Positions 39,101-50,749 of a stretch of DNA of 64,000 nt are shown here, piece after piece. The position numbers and the translations under genes are program-made. The notes beneath the pieces are model-generated. The model saw nothing but the letters and a program-made list of their open reading frames with translations. It searched no databases and was not told the origin of the DNA. The DNA comes from Rhizophagus clarus (Eukaryota; Glomeromycota; Glomeromycetes; Glomerales; Glomeraceae), in assembly GCA_015698045.1 (NCBI GenBank), contig BLAL01000285.1, forward strand, positions 930,001 to 994,000, written 5' to 3'. How positions within the stretch are numbered: the first letter of the stretch is position 1; each line of letters starts with the position of its first letter.

Positions 39101-40440
39101 TGAGTAATACTATTAAGATTAAAGAGGAAGAAACTACGATAACACCCAATCAAAATCGACGAATCAATTAATTACGACAATTCATTGGTTCTTCAATCGA
39201 AAGATGCAGTGAAAGAAGAGATAAAAACAGTTAATATTATTAGTAATGAAACAGCATTTGACATTACTTTTACCATGATATTTGCGTGATTAAATATGTG
39301 ATGATTTATTCAAGATTATTACTCAATACGATAGTTGATATCATCTACAGATCTACAGAATTAGGAAATTACCTTGTAGAATTGTAGGTTGACAGTTAAA
39401 AGATAAGCAATTCAAAAAAAAAAAAAACACTTTCAAAATTATAACTTATAAAATCGAATTGCTGAAAGTAAATTTCGAAGACACGAGTTCTTATCGGTTA
39501 TATTTCTATTTATTTAGTCAGTATATGTTTATGTACAGTATATGATAATCATTGGGTCTTGGGTACTTGCTCAAAAACTCTCAAAGATCTTACATCAGCG
39601 AAACTGTTCATTCCTTTTTCAAAGGTTACAACTTATCCTGGCGGTAGAATTGAGACCACCCTTAAATGAATTTATGAGGAACTGTTATAATGATCCATAT
39701 ACTGGAGAAATATCTGATGATTTGTATTTGAATTGGAATGGAGAGGCTTCAATGAAAAATTATATTATTATTATTGCAAGTAATTACAACTGACATATCG
39801 CTTTAATTATTTATTTAAATTGCCCAAAAACTTGACAATTAGTATATTGATGTCATTTGAAATTCGTAAATTTATATTTAATCCTATAAAATATTTATTT
39901 AAAGGATCGAATTATCTTGGGTAAGTATTTAAATATTAGAAAATTGATTTATCCAATTTATTCAGATTTAGCTGTTTATTTTTTACCAATTTTGACTTCT
40001 TATTCATTTTTCATAAAAGGAACTCATTCTCGCGTTTGGAATTTGGATATAAACTTATTGTTACACGCGAAAATAATACTATTCGTAATTTTGGTAAATT
40101 ACAATAGTTCTGATGTCTGGTAGGCTAAATATCAATATAGGTGACTCTAGTCCTTTAGTCATTGGGATTTAATGATAGCCACCATCACTTAGGTTTCTTT
40201 TATTTTCCTTCTAATTATATACCTTTTAAATTTACTATTGAAATGTAAGATATATTCTCGCTCAAAAGCAACGATATTTATTTTTGATTTAATATTATTA
40301 CGTTAAATTTTTAACAACATATAATTATTTTTAATCTCTTGACAAAAATTTTTTATTTAAACAATAGCTGAAATTGAATTATCTTTGTTACTTCCAAATC
40401 AAAGAAGATGGAAGAAATGGTTTCCCGATTACATGTATTT
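39101..40440 (+). pseudogene. Possible decayed gene, scattered protein-like segments
   Basis: Several separate plus-strand stretches look like old exons: MSNTIKIKEEETTITPNQN from 39101, DAVKEEIKTVNIISNETAF near 39200, ELRPPLNEFMRNCYNDPYTG near 39650 with SMKNY after it, EFGYKLIVTRENNTIRNFG near 40030 and AEIELSLLLPNQRRWKKWF near 40370. They sit in different frames with stops between, and no set of splice sites joins them all. I do not recognise the family. Either a divergent multi-exon gene that I cannot resolve, or a pseudogene. Confidence 0.35.
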
Positions 40441-41983
40441 GTTTTTTATAATTTTTTTTTTTTTTTTTTTTTATAATATATTATAATGTTTCACTTCGAG
40501 GAAAAATACAAGAATCACTTCATTCACCGAAAAATCCTTACAAAAAAGGAAGTGAAGAAAGAAAAAAGTTCCCCTTCCAAAAAAAAATTTCGCTTTTCGC
40601 TTTTTTTTTCTTTACGAACGAACCTTATCTGTTGTATAATCAATTATCCCATTTAGAGAAAAACGATCGCCAATGGCGTGTTCAATATTTGTATATGGGG
40701 TGATATTATAATAATTAATTAATGTAATTTGTAAAAACGATATTAATCTCTTAAAAATAATTAAATGATTGGTAATGAGAATCGGATGATATCATTTACG
40801 ATTGTTATTTATAATTAGCCTAAATATGGTTTAAACTATTATTTTAAACGAAAACTTATTTATATAATGTATCCCTGTTAAACAGGCTGCAAAGTCACAG
40901 ATCAACGTTCATAATAAAAATTACACAAATACACATCTTTTAATGAACCCTCCGAAGAAAATTACATCGAATAGAATCAAGTTGAGGTAAAAAAGAACAA
41001 TAAAAGGACTAAACTTTATGTCGAATTGTTGATAATAATTTCTTACCCACCTTGTCTACAGACACAGGTTATTTTTTGGAAAATATATTTTTTCGGAAGG
41101 GAAATCCCTTTTGTGTGCCTTCATACATGATTTATACTACTCATGTAAATGATCCGGAAAAAGAAAAAAATCAGGAAAATAAACAAATAAAATGAGTCAG
41201 AGATTGACTGATAATCTTTATCGTGGACTTTCATGATTTCCAGTTTTGCTTATGTTACACTAGTTCATTCAATAAATAATAATTTGTCGAATAAGTGACC
41301 CTTTTAATATTTTCATTTTTTGTTGAAAAAAGTTGTTACTATATTAGTAATATAATAATTGTTTCCTTTATTATACCGATTTAAATCGGTGACACATCTT
41401 TCAAATAAAACAATTGTTAATTGTGAGTAACATCTATCTTAGTAGTTTTTAAAGATTTCCTGAACCAATGAATGATTAATAGTCATGTTTTGTCAAGACA
41501 TCATACATAGATTATCAAAAAAAAAAAAAAAATTTCTTATTTAAAGACAAAGGATAACGGACATTAAAAATTACTTTCTAAATAGTAAAAAGTCAAATAA
41601 AATAAATGCGGGATAAATTGAAAGAAAATAAGAGATTTGAAAGAAAAATATATTAAATATTACTAAAATTACGTATTTAAGGCTGAAAATTAAAACATGA
41701 TTAACCTGATTTAACTTGATTCAACTACTGTAAAAAAAACTCGAATTTAAAGCACGAATTATTGTTGTTGATTAATAATTTTTCATATGATTTCCGCTAA
41801 TTCCCGACTTTTAATAATCATTAATCAGGTTATTTTTTTTACAAATAAAAAGTGAGCGCCCGAGCGCCACAAGCTCGATTGAAGCTTGAATGCTAAATGA
41901 GAGAGTAATCAAATATTTAAGAACTTAGAATTTAATTTATAGTTTTTTTTTCAAGATTATAATATCTTGTCGTTACTTTCTAG
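40441..41983. other. Upstream region of the second zinc-ribbon pseudokinase
   Basis: AT-rich, no gene. From about 41590 to 41983 the sequence is closely repeated at 45684-46089, upstream of the decayed copy. Shared features include GTATTTAAGGCTGAAAATTA, TTTTTCATATGATTTCCGCT and GAGCGCC-(C)GAG-GCCACAAGCTCG. The last of these is the only GC-rich patch and may be part of the promoter. Confidence 0.55.
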
Positions 41984-43383
41984 ATGGAAGAAGAATTGTT
42001 TTTCCAACAACAAGGTAACAAAATTACTCCAAAAGAGCTGAAGGATTGCCCAGAGTGTGGCAAACCTAGAGTTTCTTTTGGTTGGTGCTCGGGGTGTGAA
42101 AGTAATGCCATGAAGGAAAACTTTCCTTATTGGACCTCAGGAAATAAAGAAATTGATGAGTTTATACGATACACTCAACTTTGTGCTACCCAAACTTGTG
42201 ATTATTTGGAATGGATCCCTTTTGAAAAATTTGAAATGGTTAAATATATTGGTAGGGGTGGATTTAGTAGTGTCTATTCTGCTCTTTGGATGGAAGGACC
42301 TAGATGGATTTGGGATGATGGTGCTCAAGAATGGACTCGAGCTGGACCAATAAATGTTGCTTTAAAACGTCTTGATAATTCACAAAATATATCAAGTTCC
42401 TACATTAATCAGGTACTTATTCAATTTTTTTCATATTTCTGCGCTGCGGTATACGATCATTCTGGAAGTGATGATGTACAATAATAATGCACTTTGCCAG
42501 TTCTCGTTTCCTAGTCTAATTTTATGATCTTGTATTTTCTTTCGTTCATATTTTATTTTAATAGATTAAAGCGTATCATAAATGCTTACAATCAGCTTCT
42601 TTAGCTGGGACTTTTGGAATCACAAAGGATCCAACGTCTAATTATATGATTGTAATGAAGTATTATGAAAACGGTAATTTATATCAATATCTTGATCATT
42701 GTAACGGAATTATTTCCTGGAGAGATATGATCGATATGTTGTGGGGAATCGCTGGTGGTCTTGAAAGAATTCATGCCGAAGGGAAAATCCACGGAAATCT
42801 TCACGGTGGAAATTTACTCATTGAGGACGAAAAGGTATCAACGGATGCTAGGGTTGGGGACGTAGGTCTTCATGGACCATGTAATAATGAAAATATAAGT
42901 TCAAATCAAATATATGGAGTCTTACCATATGTGGCACCGGAAGTTTTATGTGGCGGAAATTATAGTACAGCTTCTGATATATATTCATTTGGTATCATTA
43001 TGAATACGCTCGCAACTGGAAAAAGACCTTGGCATAATAGGGCACATGATATTTATTTAGCAAAAGATATTTGTAATGGTGAAAGACTTGAGATTCCTGT
43101 AGATACTCCTAACTTTTATTCAGAATTAATGCAACAATGTTGGGATAACGATCCAGATAAACGTCCAACTGCATCTTATTTAAACGAAAAATTAGGTGAA
43201 TGGATTATTTTAATATGTGACGATCCAAACCCTTCAAAAATTTCAGATGAAAACTTTATTGCTGAGGAAAAGAGATGGAATATGATTTCTCAATTATCCA
43301 AGAAAATTACCCATCCAGAAATACATCCTGAAGCATATTACACGAGTAGACCTTTATGTTTTCATGAATTTTCAATAACGTGA
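41984..43383 (+). CDS. Zinc-ribbon pseudokinase, 415 aa
   Basis: Two exons (41984-42412, 42565-43383) join to 415 residues. Residues 22-38 carry CxxC-x9-CxxC (C22, C25, C35, C38) with the same spacing and the same Trp before the third Cys as in the 29.2-kb gene. The kinase-like domain has an intact glycine loop (IGRGGFSSVY) and beta-3 lysine (VALKRL). The catalytic loop is IHGNLHGGNLL, so HRD has become HGN and the catalytic Asp is lost. DFG is DVG (GDVGLHG). Later motifs are normal (YVAPEVL, SDIYSFGIIMNTL, CWDNDPDKRPT). The single intron lies at the same place as intron 1 of the 29.2-kb gene. It is likely a signalling scaffold or a degenerate receptor-like kinase; no membrane segment is seen. 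Confidence 0.88.
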
Positions 43384-44795
43384 AACGCTACTGTAATTAT
43401 AAAGGTATTGATGTCACTTTGCATCTATCGTTCAAATTTTAACCTTTTTAATAATAAATTTGATATCTTTCTAAAAATAGGTTCTTAACGTAGGTACGAG
43501 GCTTAGAGGTTATTATAAAAATTCTTTTTTATTGTAATTTAGGGCCGCACAAAATCTGTCATGTTTTTCATTCAAAGAATTGTAGTTGCGGCTATACCCA
43601 GCGTAATCGAATTCAATTTTTTTTTTTTATCGGCCTGAAAGTCCAAGTAAGTGAATACGGGCCGTATAACTCTAAATTCGGAGATTAAATTTATTTTTAT
43701 CGTGGTTGACAATCTTATAAGCTAAATTACTAATTTTTAATCCATCCAAGACCTTTTGAAATGATTCGGATTAACCTTGAAAACCTTGAGCAAATAACAT
43801 TAAAATGGTAGTCTTTCTTTAAAAGAGTTATTTTTTAGAAAACTAAAAAATGACATATCTGTATAGCTCTAAAATTAAGTGCTTATGTACTCGGTGCTTA
43901 ATTTTGGAATTATATAGTATAAAAGATTTTTTGAAATATGTCATAAATGATCATGTTTTGATAAATTAGCTACATTTTTGGCGTTCTTTATTTAAACAAG
44001 ATTATTATTAAAGGAGGTAGTAAAGAACGCAGAAAAAGTTATACTTCTTTTGCGAAAAATATTCAGATAATCAGAATTCTTTACGTGTCTTGAATTTATT
44101 AAAGAAAATTTAATGATGTCAAGCAAAATTTGCACGATTCAGAATAGGTGTCATTATTGATACAATTAATGCAAAATTAATTCTCCTTTTGATTTTGTCT
44201 GATAACGCCCATGACGTAAAATCAATATAAATGAGCGTAAAAATATATTGATGGTAGTTCATTTGTCCGTAGTCGGTACTTCCAGATCCGGTCGAAAAAT
44301 GTATTATTAACTTGCGCACAATTTTTTTAGGCTCGGATTTACGATTACGACAATAATCATCTAAACAATGACAAAAATTTCTGCTGGCATTTATACAAAA
44401 ATGGATGATAATTCCGTAATTTATATTTGCAATAACTTTAAATTTCTTTTATTTCTCTCGTACATAAAAAGTTATGGGACGTTTTAGTAAATTCGTAATT
44501 TTATAATTTTATCGGGTTTTCTTTATATGCATATCATTTAAACATTTTTACTCATAGAGAAACTTGAGGCGTTTAAAAAATTACTTGACATATTTAATAG
44601 TTAGGTTAAAAAAAATTTGTTACTAAAAAAATGCTATTGACACGGATTTTTAGATAATTTACTTGGCACTTAGATAAATGAAACAAAATAAAATAATCTA
44701 AAAAGACAGTAGACAGTAATGTAATATAAATAAACAATGGTTGTTTTCAAACTTATGTAGTATATTATATACGAAATTTTCAATTTACTTAAGAT
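43384..44795. other. Intergenic with a reduced MITE
   Basis: AT-rich. It includes the 55-bp MITE remnant (43862-43916). A patch near 43543-43670 contains GGGCCGCAC, TTGCGGC and CGGCCTGAAAGTCC; the last tract also occurs near 3918 and may mark an old dispersed repeat. No gene is seen. Confidence 0.45.
43862..43916. mobile_element. 55-bp ends-only copy of the TATAGCTC MITE
   Basis: TATAGCTCTAAAATTAAG at the left and, read inverted, TATATAATTCCAAAATTAAG at the right, with only about 17 bp between. The ends match those of the 13637-13900 element. This is either an internal-deletion copy or a cruciform-forming end pair. Confidence 0.6.
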
Positions 44796-45176
44796 TCAAA
44801 CTCTAAACAATATTATCGTGTAAAAAACAATGTTAAAATAATTAAACACAATACGTAATATGCGTGTAAAAGAACAATACTTACTAATCTTCAAATGCAT
44901 TTCAGTTATTGAATTAGAAAAATTAGAATGGAGATCCATTGAACATTTGATTTGCAAATGGATCGTTTTAATTTGCAAAGGCAATTGTGCAATTCGACGT
45001 AATATATATGCATTATTGACCATTGCGCGCCTTCTATACATTCTAGTTATAATTCTACGCCTTTGACGTTGGATTCGTTGTTGATTTCTTCCATTTGTAT
45101 TTCTTCGATTATATCTATCTCCTCGATTATATATATCATTAAAATTAATAGAAGAATCAAGATCATTTGACGGCAT
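44796..45176 (-). CDS. Unrecognised Arg/Asn-rich 126-aa protein (uncertain)
   Basis: An ATG frame on the minus strand. The N-terminus (MPSNDLDSSINFNDIYNRGD) is followed by a strongly basic Arg/Asn/Gln-rich stretch (about residues 20-50). The C-terminal third turns hydrophobic and may be intron or 3' sequence read through. A decayed copy at 47690-47940 keeps the part spelling MYRRRA and the region before it, which supports a once-real gene or a conserved piece of the duplicated segment. Function is unknown. Confidence 0.4.
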   Translation of the reverse strand: MPSNDLDSSINFNDIYNRGDRYNRRNTNGRNQQRIQRQRRRIITRMYRRRAMVNNAYILRRIAQLPLQIKTIHLQIKCSMDLHSNFSNSITEMHLKISKYCSFTRILRIVFNYFNIVFYTIILFRV

Positions 45177-45402
45177 TTTTTATGTGGAATTGAAATTTCA
45201 AAAAGCGTAAAAATCAGTTTTCGAATTAATGGTAGTATTTATAATAAATTTTTGTGATACGATTCTTACTGTAACAATGTATAATTTTTATTTAAACATA
45301 TTATACAGGAAGTCAGTAAGTAGTATTATAGATAAGTATGGTTCAATTAATATAATGATGTAATGAGTGTAATGTGACCATAATTCCATTTTCTTTAATA
45401 TA

Positions 45403-45460
45403 GAGTTCTTGGCATCACAAAGTATCCAACTTCTGATTGTAATGAAACATTGCGAAAAGG
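45403..45460 (+). pseudogene. Fragment of the pseudokinase exon 2
   Basis: VLGITKYPTSDCNETL-like sequence, related to the start of exon 2 of the 41984 gene (FGITKDPTSNY, then MKYYENG). It is one of three such fragments (also near 46340 and 46650). There is no kinase domain after it. Confidence 0.6.
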
Positions 45461-45683
45461 TATTTTGACCGGATTCTTTCGTAATTTTATTGGTGTCTAG
45501 GGAAGTACGACATACTGCATAATCAGTGTTTGTTACATTGTATTAACTGTATTTTGTTTGTCTCAAACCTTGTGTTACGATCATGTTACAATCTACCGTT
45601 AATTCCAAATGAAGGTATTTCACACGTTATACAGGTCCTTTGGCTAATTAAAAAAAAAAAAGACCGATTGAAAAAAGGATAAT

Positions 45684-46710
45684 CTTAAATGAAATAAATG
45701 CGGATAAATTGAAAGAAAATAAGAAATTTGAAAGAAAAATGTAGTAAATGTTACTAAAATTACGTATTTAAGGCTGAAAATTAACGTAAATAAAAACATA
45801 ATTTACCAACCTTGATCTAACTGGTTCACAACTGTAAAAACTCGAACTTTTAAAAATACAAATCATAAAGGCAATAATTTTTCATATGATTTCCGCTCTT
45901 TCCCGACTTTTATTTGTAAAAAAAAAAAATAACCTGATTAGTGATTGTTAAAGGGAGCGCCGAGTGCCACAAGCTCGAATAAGTATGAGTTTCTTATTAT
46001 ATATATTCTTGAATAAGAATAATGAATCAATAAAAAAATATATTAAGAACTTTAAACTTCATATTTATATTTTTTTATCAAGGTGACAGATGGAAGAAGA
46101 ATTGGTTTTTCAATAACAAGGTATTTATACGTCGTGCTCGATTATTTGGATTGAAAAATTTGAAATGGTTAAATATATTAGTAAAGGTGGATCTAGTAGT
46201 GACTATTCTGCTCTTTGAATGGAAGGACCTAGATGGATTTGGGATGACGGACCCATTTATCCATTCTGCACGTAACGATGTACGACAATAAAACAGTTTC
46301 CTAGGTTAATTTTATTGCATTTCATTCATATCACATAACTGGTATCAAACATCTAATTAGATGATTGTAATGAAGTATTACGAAAACAATAAGTAACGAG
46401 ATCCTTTCCTGATAACTTTTAATTAGGAATATGCAATGATTGAACTTTGAGCTATCAAGGGAAGTGCTCGACGGCGCATAATCGGTGCTATATAAACAAG
46501 GAAACTATTTCTCACGGTCTTAAAATCAAATATACGTAACGTATTCAACATGTGGGAATTTCGACTTGAAAGAATTCATACTGAGGAAGAAATCTTTGCT
46601 GAATATTTACCTAATTTTCATAAATTATAAGTGTTTTCGTCATCTGGGCTTTTGATATCACAAAGGATCCAACGTCAATTAATTATATGATTGCAACGAG
46701 ATACTATTTT
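45684..46710 (+). pseudogene. Decayed tandem copy of the 41984 pseudokinase gene
   Basis: The upstream 400 bp match 41590-41983. At 46090 the copy has ATG and MEEELVFQ, then an in-frame TAA where the parent has a Gln codon. Most of the zinc-ribbon coding sequence is deleted. Matching resumes at WIEKFEMVKYISKGGSSS, with another stop in place of a Trp codon (CTTTGAATGG). Exon-2 pieces follow as scraps near 46340-46400 (MIVMKYYENN), 46555-46610 (LERIHTEEE) and 46650-46700 (DITKDPTS). It cannot make a kinase-like protein. Confidence 0.85.
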
Positions 46711-46870
46711 TTTTTTTAAATTATTAAAATTTGGAATCGTAATTCCTCTAATATAAATATTAAGAATATCTGCAAAATATGTCATAGGGTTCGATAAAAT
46801 TGTTATACAGCGTATAAGGACTTTAGATTTACTAGACTAGTACAGGTTCCGCGTCTCGTTTGGATGTTAG

Positions 46871-47556
46871 TCAATATAAATATTAATAAAAAAATTTTTT
46901 TTTTCTTCTTTATTTAGTAAAAGAGATAACTTACTTACTCGCTAAAACAATAGTGAAGACGAAATCAGCAATAAATATTTTAATTGCATGATTTATTTAT
47001 ACAAATTTGTTTATTTAGGAAATTTTTTCAATAATGTACAAAGTATTTTTTGCCACCAGGCACAGACTTTTTAATCTTCTATTATGTCATGTCACTGATG
47101 ATGTATCCATGTTATCTAGAATTTCATATGGCAAAAGTCATTTACGTCATACAACAATGAATTGCAAAGTCTGCACCTCTAATTGCCACGTTTTTTTTAC
47201 ATTGCAAAGCCACTTTTAAATTCATAAATTCAGATATTTTAATATTTTATTGTGGATTAAAAAATATTGAAAATGAAAAAAATCAAGCTTTCTTTTTAAT
47301 TATGAAATTACAGAATAAATTTATAAATTAATCAACTGCTACGCCAAATTGAGGTTCTGCGTTCGCGTCACGTTTATAACCTCCTGTTCTGTGTCTGTTA
47401 ATAATGATTATTAAAAGAATCTTTTTAATAATTAATATAAATATTAATAAAAAAAAAAATTTTTTTTTCTTTTTTTAGTAAGAGATAATTTACTTACTAG
47501 CTAAAACAATGGCAAAGGCAGAAAACAACAACAAATATTTTAATTGCATGATTGAC
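46871..47556. repeat. Direct repeats of about 125 bp
   Basis: The segment 46871-46995 is repeated at 47431-47556. Both share TCAATATAAATATTAATAAA-type starts, a poly-T tract, GATAACTTACTTACT(C/A)GCTAAAACAAT and AAATATTTTAATTGCATGAT ends. They flank about 430 bp of AT-rich sequence. A short local duplication is the simplest reading. Confidence 0.65.
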
Positions 47557-47689
47557 TTTTTGTGTATTAATATACAATTTGAATTCGCTGTTTGTTATAG
47601 ATTAGTAGGTTTAAATCATGAAATTTAAAGAATCGTAACTAAATGAGTGATAAATAAAATGTATTGTAAAAAGTATTACGGACTTACGG

Positions 47690-47940
47690 TCACGTATTTC
47701 TGAAAACGGTGATAATAGAAAGGAGTTCCATTGATTCATTTGTAATCTGTAAAAGTAATTATGCAATTAGACTTAACTGTTAACATTTCAACGTAATTGA
47801 CCGATGCACGTCTTCTATACATTCTACATCTTTGACATTAAATCGTCGTTAATTTTCTACTTATGTCTATTTGTTAAAGTCCGCGATTAAAATTAATACG
47901 ATAAAAAAATCAAGCAAATGATTCCTCTAAAAAAGTGAAA
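47690..47940 (-). pseudogene. Decayed copy of the 44796-45176 locus
   Basis: Read on the minus strand it matches the parent around the ATG-distal Arg-rich part (AGAATGTATAGAAGACGTGC against AGAATGTATAGAAGGCGCGC) and the segment after it. The frame is broken. It has the same orientation and order relative to the pseudokinase copy as the parent pair, so the whole ~3.5-kb block was duplicated. Confidence 0.65.
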
Positions 47941-50749
47941 TTTAATAGCTTATCTGCTATGTGAAATATAGTGGTAATTTATACAGAAGTTAATGATTGA
48001 AATAATTATGTATCTCGTTTCAGTTAAATATCCAAAATGTCATTCGGTAAAACAATGTTCTGTGACTTAATTTAACTCGATCGCAACCGATCTTAATAGT
48101 AGATTTTCAAGAATCTTTTTTTTTTTGGAGTTTTCCCTTTTGATCTTTCTTGCCGTTGACACATAAAAGTTCCAATAGATGATATGAATTACAAATAGAA
48201 AATTAATGTATGTAAATTGTATTCAAATAAATGTTTCTTTTAATATCTTAAATGGTAATTTTCCAGATTTCTTGCCGTGTGATTCGATTATAAATCTCCC
48301 GACTATCTTTCCGTGATCTTGGGATGAGAACACTCAGAAGAGATACAATAAAAAAAACATTACCTTGGGATTGCAAAAGATTTAAGGGAAATAGATACTT
48401 TAAAACCAGAAGTTTACCATATATACTGTACACAGAGGTAATGCACCACGCTTTAGCGCAGCAGGCGCTGCGTACATTAGTTATTGTTTTACTTATATGT
48501 TTAATGCGCGTATGATTGGTTTAACTGCATATGAAAAATTTTGAATTTTTATCAATGATAGGAATTAGTGATGGGACTTAAAAATTATTTCAAATCTTTT
48601 TTAATTAATAAGTACTTATTAAGTACTTATTAAGTAACTTAAAAATTAAAAGTCCTATGTTAATTTAAATTATTGACTTAATAAGTACTTATTAAGTTAA
48701 AATTAAAAATAGTTATTAAGTTAAAAATTAAAAAATCCCATCACTAGATAGGATGATAGGAAAAATTTTCTATTACGTAATTGTTCCTGACATCATGTCT
48801 TGCAAAATAAAATAATGAGCCAATCAAATGTCAAATGTCACTTCATTTCCGTTCGGTCACTTTTTTCTCTAATTTAAAATACATGAACGCGGTTTTCTTT
48901 AATTAATTATTTACTTTTACGAGAATGTTTTTGTAACAAGTTCCTAATAGTATTCAAAGATCTAAAGTGACTAACCAAAATTATAAACCTTTAGTACCAA
49001 ATACTACTTTTTTACACAATGAGATCATGGCGAAACTTTGATCTAAAGTTTTAATGAAACATCCTCTATTTTTTTTTTAAAATCTAACGTCATCTTAAGT
49101 AAGCAAAAATTATAGTATCAATATTGAGATTTTGGTTAAATTTAACACAAACATTTCCGTTTGAAACTGTAAAAATTCTATAAATTTACAGTATTAATTA
49201 ATTCCTTTCGTTAATAGGACATTTTAAAAAAATTTATAATGGATTTTCATAACAAACAACTCAATTTGCAACATCTAGCCTAACATTCTCAAGAAAAAAA
49301 TATACCTTTACGTGACAGGGGAATTACGAATTTTTAATTCGTTAAAATTTTACGACTAGAGATTAATCATTTTCTGATTTTTTTTTTATATATATTATGA
49401 TATTCAGTATATTATTTTCTTCTATAATGTTAAACGTTATTGTACTTAATATAATAAGTATTTGTGTATTATTTTTATTTATTGATGACATACATATTTG
49501 TATCCAAAGGAGATCTACGGAAATTATGATTCGCCAGTTCAAGAAAATATTTTCGAATATACGCGATACGGCCGATACGTATTTGACCAAATGTAAATAA
49601 AGAATTATGAAACAATTAATACATCATATTTTCAGCATCTTTTTTTACACTTAAATGAGTTATTGGAAACTTTATAGACATACTTACTATAAGCTATTTA
49701 CTTATTATACATCAAGTATCCTATAATTTTACTCCAATTCTCCTTCACTAACTGGCTATCCTTAATCCCTTTGTCCTATTTTTCTTCCTTCTCCTTACTC
49801 TAAAACTTTCTCCGGTAAAGGTGATGATAATGGTGTGATGTGGTGGTTCCTTCTATTTGTTTTACTCCTACATTTAATTATTACTTGTTTAGGTTAATAT
49901 TTTGTAGAGTTTGGTTATATTAATATTATGTATGTACTTTGTATATCAAATTTTCACTACCTGATATGCAGACCGGATGGCTGAGCAAATGTGTAGACGC
50001 ATTATTACGTTAGGAAACCTCGTAAATTCTGGTAATTTAACGAATGACGAGATTCCCGGATAGTTGGCTTTTTCCCGCAAAATCAAGTCGGATTGAATCT
50101 TGAGTTAAAAGTGTTAAAATTCGAACTGATAATGTTAGTATGAAAATCCGTAAGTTTAACTTAGCTTAAGTATATCTTAATAAAATTTCAATAATACCTT
50201 TTTTTTTTTCATGCAAAAAATTGTCAAAATCATAATAGTTAAAACAACTTCGATTTGATAAAAATAAAACATGGCATATTGTAAATCAGGTTATTCAAAT
50301 GCAACTTAATGCAGGGAAAATTTAAAAATGAATAATTGTATATGGAAAATAAAGAATTTGTTTCATTATATTTGGAAACACAAAGGACGATCGAATAGAG
50401 TTTCAGTGAATAATCAAGTTTGATAAAAACCAATTTAGTTAATCGTGTTTTATTATCATTATTCTATCATGTGTGATATTACAAATTAATTTAATACTAA
50501 TACTTTTTATAAATAAAAAAAAAGTCTTTTCCGGATTTAGATATAAAAATAGATTCCTTTTCTTTTTTTTTAGTGATTGATTGAAATATAAACAAATGTA
50601 GTATAAATTGCCAAGAAGCCAAGAAAAATTATGTGTATGATGTAGATTATCATACGCTTACATCATATTATTATTATGCGTCTTTTTTTTGAGCGTTCTT
50701 AAATATTACCTATTTTATTTTGAAATGGTAGAACAAATGTTAAAATACA
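47941..50749. other. Intergenic with a hAT-like MITE, no supported gene
   Basis: AT-rich apart from the 181-bp element described separately. A GC-richer patch at 49968-50075 has a 28-codon frame (MAEQMCRRIITLGNLVNSG) and a superficial tRNA look, but neither holds up. Frames at 48248-48433, 49363-49590 and 50239-50433 are not protein-like. Confidence 0.5.
48566..48746. mobile_element. hAT-like MITE, 181 bp
   Basis: The left end TAGTGATGGGACTTAAAAAT and the right end, read inverted, TAGTGATGGGATTTTTTAAT match in 16 of 20 positions. The flanks are GATAGGAAT (48557-48565) and GATAGGAT (48747-48754): an 8-bp duplication with one extra base on the left. The interior is made of repeated TAAGTACTTATTAAG motifs. 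No coding sequence. Again TAG ends and 8-bp duplication point to hAT. Confidence 0.78.

Noticed and set aside
42137-42328. Minus-strand frame inside the second pseudokinase
   Set aside because: Antisense to exon 1, whose plus-strand reading gives the zinc ribbon and glycine loop.
46871-47556. Possible terminal-repeat element from two direct repeats
   Set aside because: Repeats are short and AT-rich, only about 560 bp apart, with no coding sequence between and no flanking duplication. Local duplication is simpler.
49968-50075. tRNA-Leu-like sequence (GGATGGCTGAGC start)
   Set aside because: No B-box (GGTTCGANTCC) at the right distance, no paired acceptor stem and no clear anticodon arm.
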